This document shows positions 1 through 5,389 of a stretch of 5,389 nt of DNA, piece after piece (positions within the stretch are counted from its first letter, which is position 1; each line of letters opens with the position of its first letter). The stretch is from an uncultured cyanobacterium (GTDB lineage: Bacteria > Cyanobacteriota > Cyanobacteriia > PCC-6307 > Cyanobiaceae). The stretch is taken from contig CAIYSK010000158.1 in NCBI GenBank assembly GCA_903928835.1, positions 1 to 5,389 on the forward strand, read 5' to 3'. The notes below the pieces were generated by a model. That model made no database searches and was not told the DNA's origin. It saw nothing but the letters and a program-made list of their open reading frames with translations. The translations under genes were made by a program, and so were the position numbers.

Positions 1-1076
1 GCAATCAGGGCGCTGATCGCAAAACATTGGGAAAACAGCGCCATGGCGAGGCCCTGGTGCTCCGCTGGGGTCATTTCGATGACAGCTTCTGTGGCAATCG
101 GTAGGAAGGCGGCTTCCCCGAGGGCGATGGGGAGCTGGGCCGCTATCACCAGCCAGAGGCCCTGGTTGCTCATGGCTGAAAACGCCAACAGGGCCGTGCC
201 GAGGGCAAAACTGACCAAACTCACGCCGAGTCCGTAGGCCACGGGTCTTTTGGCGAGGGCTTGGCCAACGGGCCATTGGATTAGCACCAGCAGGCTCAGC
301 TGCAGGCCAATTAACAGGGCTCCCATCCCTTCATTGATGGCAGGCCTGTGCAGCCCGCCGCGCACCAAATCCAAAGGCAGGGCGCTCTGCATCAAGGCTG
401 GCAGGGCTGTGGCCAGCAGGGTGATCGCCAGGAGCGGCAACAGGGGCGGCAGCCACTGGCTGGTGGCGGTACTGCAGGCCCCTGGGGCCTTGGGGGGGGA
501 TTGGGGCAGGGGGCGGATCACCAGTAACAGCGCGACGGCTGCCGCGCAGGTGATGTCCACTGCATAGATGCCCCGCAGTTGACCTTGCCCTGCCATGAGG
601 GCTCCGATCAGGGATCCCAGCGCTACCCCTGCAGCATCACCACTGCGCACCAGGGCATAGCCGCGACTGGAGGGAATGGGATTGGGCCCGGTGTTGCAGC
701 TCAGGGGAACGGCCAGCTCGATCGCCGGCCAATAGAGACCAGCGGCAATGCCCAGGAGCAGTTGACCGATGACATAGCCATCAAAGGTCTGGGCGCCGAT
801 CAGGCGACCATCACCCAGCACGGCTGCCAACACCGCAAGCAGCACGGGCATGGAGCAGTTCAGGCCCCGATCGAGCAACAGACCACTGGCCAAACGGCCC
901 ACGGTGCCGGCGAGGGCAGCCAGGCCGATGCCTGCTGTGACGGCCTGGGCGCTGAAGGCGGCATGGTGGAAGACCAGGGGGGTGAGATAGATCACGCCCC
1001 CCGCTCCGACGGAGGCAATCAAGCGGATCAGGGCCAGTTCGCGCAGCGCCGCGGGAAACTGGAGCCACCACGCCAT
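1..1076 (-). CDS. MFS family transporter (C-terminus beyond the left edge)
   Basis: This is an inner-membrane major facilitator superfamily carrier; its substrate cannot be told. The minus-strand frame starting with ATG at 1076 stays open to base 1, giving 358 codons plus two bases. MFS proteins are usually about 400 residues, so only the last segments are missing. The protein is a chain of hydrophobic helices, the first at about residues 16-36. A motif-A-like loop (GRLASGLLLDRG, residues 60-71) follows helix 2. Its second-half counterpart (QWPVGQALAKR, about 267-277) marks the internal repeat typical of the fold. A short Pro/Ser-rich hydrophilic linker at about 189-208 separates the two halves. 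The ATG was chosen because a GGGGA stretch lies 8 nt upstream and the protein then begins just before helix 1. The gene is divergent from the hydrolase at 1100. A drug or metabolite exporter is possible but not supported by any specific residue. The family call is firm; the function is open. Confidence 0.9.
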   Translation of the reverse strand, partial: MAWWLQFPAALRELALIRLIASVGAGGVIYLTPLVFHHAAFSAQAVTAGIGLAALAGTVGRLASGLLLDRGLNCSMPVLLAVLAAVLGDGRLIGAQTFDGYVIGQLLLGIAAGLYWPAIELAVPLSCNTGPNPIPSSRGYALVRSGDAAGVALGSLIGALMAGQGQLRGIYAVDITCAAAVALLLVIRPLPQSPPKAPGACSTATSQWLPPLLPLLAITLLATALPALMQSALPLDLVRGGLHRPAINEGMGALLIGLQLSLLVLIQWPVGQALAKRPVAYGLGVSLVSFALGTALLAFSAMSNQGLWLVIAAQLPIALGEAAFLPIATEAVIEMTPAEHQGLAMALFSQCFAISALI

Positions 1077-1084
1077 GGTTCGGG

Positions 1085-1089
1085 TCCCC
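1085..1089 (-). promoter_or_regulatory. Probable Shine-Dalgarno site of the MFS gene
   Basis: Read on the minus strand this is GGGGA, separated by 8 nt from the ATG at 1076. It is a partial match to the anti-SD complement GGAGG and supports that ATG. It sits inside the 23-bp gap between the two divergent starts, so the two leader regions overlap. Confidence 0.4.
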
Positions 1090-1099
1090 GCCTTTGGAG

Positions 1100-2719
1100 A
1101 TGTCAAACCGCTTTCGCTGCATTGGAGCTCTGCTCGCCAGTTTGCTGGCAGGGGCTCCCGTGCATGGGGCGGAGCAGATCCAGTTTCAGATTGATGGACT
1201 CACGGTGCCTGTCGATCTGCGGGAACTGGAGGCCTGGAGCCACGATCCCAGCCGCACCAATGGCGACCTGGGCGTGTGGCTCAGCCTGATCGACCCACTT
1301 GATCGCCGCGCCTTGGCACGGCTGCTGCAGGCCCCGCTTCTGAAGGAGCCAAGTTTTGGGGTTCAGTTGTTGCGCAGTCGTACCGGTGAGCCCCTGATTG
1401 AGGCCCTGGGCAGCGTGCTGACAACGGCCCAGGGCAAAAGCACAGCTCCGCTGTTGCTCTCCACCCTGCGAACCCTTTTGCAACAGCAGAAGCAAGTCAC
1501 CGCCTTTGATTTGCTGCGTGCCCTGCCCTCGGATCAACTCAGCCTCAACCTGGATGGGGCGGTGGCCTTCGCCGACCGTTGGCGCCGCCAGGTGGATCAG
1601 CAGGCCGATGCGCTGCGGGCCCTAAGGGCCCTGCCCTTGCCGCTGCGACGGGCGATTCCCCTTGATCTGAACGTTGGGGAGCGCCAACGGCCCCAGCACG
1701 TGGATTTGGTTGTGGCGCATCGGGCAACGCCCCTGCCCCTGGAGATTTGGTCGTCGAGCCAATCCAAGCCAGGCCCTTGGAGTCTGTTGATGCCTGGGCT
1801 GGGTGGGAACAGTGCCCAGCTCCGTTGGATGGCCGATGAGCTGGCTGGCCAGGGCTGGCCTGTGGTGCTGTTGGACCATCCCGGCAGTGACGACACGGCT
1901 GTTCAGGACTCTTTGCTTGGCTACAGCCCACCGCCAGGGGCCGAAGCGGTGCCGCTCCGCCTGGCCGATGTCCAGGCCGTTCTCACCGCAGAAAAGGATG
2001 GGGCCCTGCCACCGCTTGGACCCGAACCCACGGGTCGCCAAGGGGTTGTCTTGATGGGCCATTCCCTCGGGGCCCTGACGGCCCTCATGGGCAGCGGGTT
2101 GCTGCCGGAGCAGGGGGTAGCAAGGCGCTGTAAGGCGATGAAGGGCACCTTGCCCTTGGCGAATTTGTCGCAGCTGCTGCAATGCCAGATGCCCAGGGTG
2201 ACCGGAGATGGCACGGCGCGGGGCCCGGTCCCTGCCTCCGGCCCGCCCTCGAGCCCCATCCTTGCGCCGATCCCCCTGCTCGGGGTCGTGGCCTTCAACG
2301 GCTTTGGCAGTTTGCTTTGGCCCACCGTTGGTTTGGCCGACCTCGATGTGCCGGTGCTGCTGGTTGGCGGCAGCGTTGATTTGGTGACCCCACCGGTGCA
2401 GGAGCAGCTCAATCTGTTTGTGCATGTCAGCCATCCCCGCAGCCGCTTGGTTGTGGTCGATGGGGGAAGTCACTTTTCGCTGCTGCGCCTCGACAACCAA
2501 GGACAGGCTTTGTTCCGCCTGGGTCAGGAGTTGGTCGGTCGCGATCCCCGCAAGGTGCAGAACCTGATCATCAGCCTCACGACGGAGTTTTTACAGGGCT
2601 TGGACTACCCCTTCCTGCTCTCCCCCCAGCGCCGTCTCCAGGAGGGAGTTTCGGCCTTCGTGATGGACCGCACCATGGCCAGGCGGTGGAAAGACAGCCT
2701 CAAAGGTTGGTCTTTTTAG
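1100..2719 (+). CDS. Exported alpha/beta hydrolase with DUF1400 N-terminal region
   Basis: This is a 539-residue serine hydrolase, probably an esterase or lipase-like enzyme of the envelope; the substrate is unknown. Residues 1-24 form a signal peptide: Arg4/Arg6, a hydrophobic core, and likely cleavage near VHG-A or GA-E. Residues about 25-155 resemble the DUF1400 region found ahead of alpha/beta hydrolase domains in cyanobacterial proteins (AEQIQF start, helical, Leu-rich). The catalytic domain follows. It has an oxyanion-type loop PGLGGN at 232-237, then DHPGSD at 259-264. The nucleophile elbow is GHSLG with Ser322, the acid is probably Asp427 (GSVDLVTPP), and His458 lies in GGSHFS. Between Ser and Asp lies a lid-like insert with Cys344 and Cys362 and a Pro/Gly/Ser-rich stretch at about 369-392. 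ATG at 1100 is preferred over TTG at 1094, but GGAG directly abuts this ATG, which is too close for a normal SD. The gene is divergent from the MFS gene and converges on the permease gene with a 5-bp gap. The family is well supported; the reaction is not. Confidence 0.92.
   Translation: MSNRFRCIGALLASLLAGAPVHGAEQIQFQIDGLTVPVDLRELEAWSHDPSRTNGDLGVWLSLIDPLDRRALARLLQAPLLKEPSFGVQLLRSRTGEPLIEALGSVLTTAQGKSTAPLLLSTLRTLLQQQKQVTAFDLLRALPSDQLSLNLDGAVAFADRWRRQVDQQADALRALRALPLPLRRAIPLDLNVGERQRPQHVDLVVAHRATPLPLEIWSSSQSKPGPWSLLMPGLGGNSAQLRWMADELAGQGWPVVLLDHPGSDDTAVQDSLLGYSPPPGAEAVPLRLADVQAVLTAEKDGALPPLGPEPTGRQGVVLMGHSLGALTALMGSGLLPEQGVARRCKAMKGTLPLANLSQLLQCQMPRVTGDGTARGPVPASGPPSSPILAPIPLLGVVAFNGFGSLLWPTVGLADLDVPVLLVGGSVDLVTPPVQEQLNLFVHVSHPRSRLVVVDGGSHFSLLRLDNQGQALFRLGQELVGRDPRKVQNLIISLTTEFLQGLDYPFLLSPQRRLQEGVSAFVMDRTMARRWKDSLKGWSF
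2690..2715 (+). terminator. Candidate hairpin at the convergent gene ends
   Basis: AAAGAC at 2690-2695 can pair with GTCTTT at 2710-2715. An inner AGCC (2696-2699) can pair with GGTT (2705-2708), with one wobble and G2709 bulged, closing a five-base loop. A run of five T spans 2713-2717, but most of it belongs to the 3' arm, so the free U-tract is short. The structure covers the last codons of the hydrolase and lies 10 bp beyond the permease stop on the other strand. It could weakly terminate one or both transcripts. The stem is AT-rich at its base and contains a wobble and a bulge, so this remains a candidate only. Confidence 0.3.
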
Positions 2720-2724
2720 GTCCC

Positions 2725-3756
2725 TTAGAAGCGAATTCTGGGGTCAAGCAGGGCGACGACCAGGTCGACGGCCACGGTCACCATCACCACCAGAGCGGCT
2801 ACCACCACCACGATGCCTTGCACCAAGGGGTAGTCGCGCTGGCCAATGGCCTCCTGCAGCCGGAAGGCAATTCCCGGCCAGGAGTAGGTGACTTCGATCA
2901 AAAGGGCACCTCCAATGAGGGAGGCCACGGTGATCCCGGTGATGGTGAGCACAGGTAGAAGGGCATTGGGGAGGGCATGGCGCAGGATCACCCGCCCTTC
3001 ACCAAGGCCCCGGCTTCGGGCTGCCTCCACGTAGTCGGAGTCGAGGGCGCGGCGTAGGTTGAGGCGCAGGGCATTGGCAAAGATCCCGCTTAGCAGCAGC
3101 CCCAAGGTGCCGGCTGGCAACACCAGGTGCCTGACGGTGCCAAGCAGCTGTTGCCATTCGCCAGTGCCCAGGCCCGCCCGCAGGCTTTCCAGCAGGTAGA
3201 AGCCAGAGCCAGCCGGTGGAATCATGGTGGGGGGGAAGCGGCCGCCCACCGGCAGCCAGCCCAGCCACACCGCAAACACCAGCTGCACCACCATGGCGGC
3301 CCAAAAGGGGGGTAGGGCATAGGTGCCAATGCCATAGAGCCTGCCGGCCAGGTCGAGTTTGCCTTCGGGTCTGGCAATCCCTGAAAAGCCCACCGCCAAT
3401 CCCACGACCGCGGCTAGCACCAAGGCGACGACGCCCAGCTCCAGGCTGGCAGGCAGGCTTTGGCGAATCACGGCTGTCACCGGTTCCTGGTTGGTGAGGG
3501 ATTGGCCTAACTCGCCATGGAGCAGTTGGCTCAGGAAATGGCCGTACTGGTGCCAAAGGGGTTGGTCCAAGCCCAGTTGGGCCCTCAGGGCTGCCCGGGC
3601 CGCGGCGGGGGCGCGGGTGCCCAGTAGGGCGTCGATGGGATCCCCAGGTGCCACCCGCAGCAACAGAAACACCAGGCTGGCGATCAGCCAAACCATCACC
3701 GGTGCGAGCGCTAAACGGGCGGCCAGATAGCGCAGCAGGTCCGTTCGCCGGCTCAT
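2725..3756 (-). CDS. ABC transporter permease, DppB/OppB type
   Basis: This is the first of the two membrane subunits of a peptide/nickel-type ABC importer; it forms half of the translocation channel in the inner membrane. It has 343 residues, slightly above the usual 305-340. The N-terminal helix (about 15-35) ends in the family signature APGDP (36-40). The periplasmic loop carries GQSLTNQEPV (84-93). Further helices lie at about 103-125, 145-168, 208-230, 266-288 and 312-335. The EAA loop that contacts the ATPase is at about 242-269 (YVEAARSRGLG, then LPNALLPV), and the protein ends in the family-typical DPRIRF. The frame is open further upstream, but ATG at 3756 is chosen because it has a GGAG site 7 nt away, gives a standard N-terminus and overlaps the stop of the binding-protein gene by ATGA. 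No DppC-type partner or ATPase gene follows: the next gene is the convergent hydrolase. Peptide is the default substrate guess; nickel, di- or oligopeptide and glutathione transporters share this family. Confidence 0.95.
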   Translation of the reverse strand: MSRRTDLLRYLAARLALAPVMVWLIASLVFLLLRVAPGDPIDALLGTRAPAAARAALRAQLGLDQPLWHQYGHFLSQLLHGELGQSLTNQEPVTAVIRQSLPASLELGVVALVLAAVVGLAVGFSGIARPEGKLDLAGRLYGIGTYALPPFWAAMVVQLVFAVWLGWLPVGGRFPPTMIPPAGSGFYLLESLRAGLGTGEWQQLLGTVRHLVLPAGTLGLLLSGIFANALRLNLRRALDSDYVEAARSRGLGEGRVILRHALPNALLPVLTITGITVASLIGGALLIEVTYSWPGIAFRLQEAIGQRDYPLVQGIVVVVAALVVMVTVAVDLVVALLDPRIRF

Positions 3757-5372
3757 CGGGGGGCTCCGCTGGTGCGGAGATCTTGCAAGAGCAGCCTGCC
3801 AGAACCATCGAAGTGGGGTTGGCTGACCCGGCGTTGGGCCCAGGCCCTTGGCGCCACCAGCCAAACCGGTAGGTAGGGGGTGGCCGCGGCGGTTTGGCGC
3901 TGGATGCGCCGCAGCAGGGCTGCGCGTCCAGGCCCGCCCATGCTGGCGCTGCGCTGCAAGGCCTGCTCTAGGCCAGGCTGGCTCCAAAAGCTGCCGCTGG
4001 CGGCGCTGGCACCCTTGAGGCAACGATTGCCTTGGGCCTGGTCGCAGCCCAGCAGCGGCATCAGGTAGTTGTCAGGATCGGGAAAGTCGCCCATCCAATC
4101 CAGCAGGATCATGGGGAAGGCCCCATCACCCAGCTGGCGGTAGGCGGTGGTGGCCTCCATCCCGGTGACCTCAAGGGAGACGCAATCCCCCAGGTCTTGG
4201 CGGAGTTGGGCTTGCCAGGTGAGGGCAAACAGGCGGTCGCTCGGCACATTGGAACGGAAGGTGAGCGGCAGGTTCAGGCGTTTGCCGTGGCAGTAGCCCG
4301 CCTGGCGATACAGGGCCCGGGCCGCTTTCGGGTTGTAGGAGGGCCAGGCCTTGGGATCACTGCCCACCAGGCTGGGTGGCACCAGGTCGCGCAGGGGGGA
4401 GCGCAACCCCAGGGTGACCCGCTGGCTGATGGTGCGCCGATCGAGGCTGAGGGCGATGGCCCGCCGCAGGCCAGGGCTTTGCAGGGGGGGCTGGTCGGTG
4501 AGCAGGCTGAGATAGCCGATTTCGAGGGCAGGGCCCTGGCCTTCCCTCAGCTTGTGCTGCAGGGCTGCACGGTGCAGGGCGGCCTGCTGGTCGATTTCCA
4601 GGCTGGTAGAGAGCAGTACATCCACTTCGCCACTGGTTAGGGCTCCGAAGAGGGCCGTGGAGTTGCTGAGGGCTACGAGGTTGATGCCCCCATTGGAGGG
4701 ACGCTTACCCCAGTAGCCAGTGAAGGGTTCGAGCCGTTGCTGTTGGTCGGAAAAGAACGTCAGCCTGTAGGGGCCCGTGCCTACAAAGCGATCGTTGAGG
4801 AAGCGATGGGAGTGGTTGCGATAGGCGGTGGGGGAAAGCGGGGTGAGATTCACCGCGCTGAGTAAGGGGGCCATGGCGGCGAAGGGCCGCTTGAGCCGTA
4901 ATTCCAGGGTGTAGGGGCCAATGGCCACAACGCTTTGGACCCGGTCACCCAGCAGATAGCTGAGTTTGCCAATGGCCAAAAAGCGCTGCAGCGTGAACAC
5001 CATGGCGGCCGCATTGAAGGGCGTGCCGTCGTGGAATCGCACCCCCTGGCGCAGGGCAACCCTCACGGTGAGGCCATCGACGCTCACCTGGGGAAGGGCA
5101 ACGGCCAGCTTGGGTTGGATCTGGCCACCGGGGTCGATGGCATAGAGCGGGTCGCCGATGGCACTCAGCAGCTGCATCGCCCCGAAGGTGTAGGCGCCCG
5201 CTGGATCGACGGTGTCGATGCGGTTCTTGCTGGCGACGACCAGCTGGTTTTGGCTGGGGCTTGAGGGGCTTTGATTGCGCGCTTGGCGTTGACAGCTGGC
5301 AAGGCCGCAGGCGAGGGCCAGGGTCGAAGCCAAAAGAGAAAGGGGCCGGTTGAGCCGCCGGGCCTGCACCAC
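3753..5372 (-). CDS. ABC transporter substrate-binding lipoprotein, family 5 (DppA/OppA-like)
   Basis: This periplasmic binding protein captures a peptide-like ligand and passes it to the permease encoded just downstream. It is 539 residues from the GTG at 5372, normal for the SBP_bac_5 family. The N-terminus is a lipoprotein signal: Arg5, Arg6 and Arg9, a Leu/Ala core, and lipobox LASC with Cys27 as the lipidated residue. A Ser/Gln/Asn-rich tether (about 28-42) follows. Family landmarks are the motif around GVRFHDGTPF (110-119), VGTGPYRL (197-204), RRAIALSLDR (303-312), NPKAARALYRQAGY (347-360) and DWMGDFPDPDNY at about 425-436. Four cysteines (361, 397, 443, 451) lie in the mature C-terminal half. 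The start is uncertain: GTG codons at 5372 and 5369 both give a good signal peptide, but no SD is visible and the frame stays open to the right edge, so a start beyond the window is possible. The stop overlaps the permease ATG. The ligand cannot be told from sequence. Confidence 0.93.
   Translation of the reverse strand: MVQARRLNRPLSLLASTLALACGLASCQRQARNQSPSSPSQNQLVVASKNRIDTVDPAGAYTFGAMQLLSAIGDPLYAIDPGGQIQPKLAVALPQVSVDGLTVRVALRQGVRFHDGTPFNAAAMVFTLQRFLAIGKLSYLLGDRVQSVVAIGPYTLELRLKRPFAAMAPLLSAVNLTPLSPTAYRNHSHRFLNDRFVGTGPYRLTFFSDQQQRLEPFTGYWGKRPSNGGINLVALSNSTALFGALTSGEVDVLLSTSLEIDQQAALHRAALQHKLREGQGPALEIGYLSLLTDQPPLQSPGLRRAIALSLDRRTISQRVTLGLRSPLRDLVPPSLVGSDPKAWPSYNPKAARALYRQAGYCHGKRLNLPLTFRSNVPSDRLFALTWQAQLRQDLGDCVSLEVTGMEATTAYRQLGDGAFPMILLDWMGDFPDPDNYLMPLLGCDQAQGNRCLKGASAASGSFWSQPGLEQALQRSASMGGPGRAALLRRIQRQTAAATPYLPVWLVAPRAWAQRRVSQPHFDGSGRLLLQDLRTSGAPR
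3764..3767 (-). promoter_or_regulatory. Shine-Dalgarno site of the permease gene
   Basis: On the minus strand this reads GGAG, with a 7-nt spacer to the ATG at 3756. It lies inside the final codons of the binding-protein gene. Together with the ATGA stop-start overlap it fixes the permease start and suggests coupled translation of the two genes. Confidence 0.65.
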
Positions 5373-5389
5373 AGCCAGAGGGTCAAGAC

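Noticed and set aside
579..1289. Plus-strand open frame of 236 codons
   Set aside because: It is antisense to the MFS gene and overlaps the hydrolase start. Its Gln/Gly-rich composition is the mirror of codons for hydrophobic helices.
1617..1631. 15-bp near-palindrome GGGCCCTAAGGGCCC
   Set aside because: It lies inside the hydrolase gene and encodes part of an Ala-Leu-Arg-rich helix repeat. The arms are too close for a good hairpin, and the words are common in GC-rich coding DNA.
1622..2500. Long minus-strand open frame (292 codons) opposite the hydrolase
   Set aside because: It has no recognisable domain and a low-complexity, Gln/Arg/Gly-rich composition. It is fully antisense to a gene with a convincing catalytic triad. 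Long shadow frames are expected in GC-rich DNA.
2686..2958. Plus-strand frame encoding a His-rich peptide (GHGHHHHQ), which might suggest a metal-binding small protein
   Set aside because: The His run is the antisense reading of the Val-rich last helix of the permease (GTG/GTC codons). There is no independent start signal, and it overlaps the end of the hydrolase.
3757..4023. In-frame upstream extension of the permease to 4023
   Set aside because: It would overlap the binding-protein gene by 90 codons, adds a hydrophilic Arg/Pro-rich segment unlike DppB proteins, and ignores the SD-backed ATG at 3756.
4788..4795. GCGATCGT, close to the cyanobacterial HIP1 octamer GCGATCGC
   Set aside because: It is one mismatch away and I saw no perfect HIP1 site in the window. 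It is neither evidence for nor strong evidence against a cyanobacterial host, since marine picocyanobacteria are poor in HIP1.
5381..5386. Minus-strand TTGACC resembling a -35 box
   Set aside because: It is only 8 nt from the GTG at 5372, leaving no room for a -10 box and start site, and it may itself be coding.

Overview
The window is a gene-dense, visibly GC-rich piece of bacterial chromosome, almost all of it coding. The best guess for the host is a picocyanobacterium of the Synechococcus/Cyanobium type. The main reason is the exported alpha/beta hydrolase with an N-terminal DUF1400-like region, an architecture best known from cyanobacteria. High GC, very short intergenic gaps and overlapping genes fit but are not specific. 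The host assignment is an inference.

Layout from left to right. (1) Positions 1-1076, minus strand: an MFS transporter whose C-terminus runs off the left edge, about 358 residues visible. (2) Positions 1100-2719, plus strand: a 539-residue DUF1400-type alpha/beta hydrolase with a signal peptide and a complete Ser-Asp-His triad. It is divergent from the MFS gene, with only 23 bp between the start codons. (3) Positions 2725-3756, minus strand: a DppB/OppB-type ABC permease that converges on the hydrolase with a 5-bp gap. (4) Positions 3753-5372, minus strand: a family-5 (DppA/OppA-like) substrate-binding lipoprotein upstream of the permease, overlapping it by ATGA. The start of this gene lies close to, or possibly beyond, the right edge.

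Genes 3 and 4 form a translationally coupled pair: a lipid-anchored periplasmic binding protein that delivers an oligopeptide-like ligand to an inner-membrane permease. The second permease (DppC type) and the ATPases needed for a working importer are not downstream of DppB, because the convergent hydrolase occupies that space. They must lie upstream of the right edge or elsewhere in the genome. No functional link between the hydrolase, the MFS transporter and the ABC pair can be shown from sequence; they look like ordinary neighbours.

I found no RNA gene, mobile element, CRISPR array, phage gene or clearly undescribed system. The points most worth a second look are the 23-bp divergent start region, a hairpin candidate at the convergent junction, the ABC pair without its partners, and the unknown substrate and disulfide candidates of the two exported proteins. 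No gene-free stretch exceeds 23 bases, apart from up to 17 bases of undecided status at the right edge.
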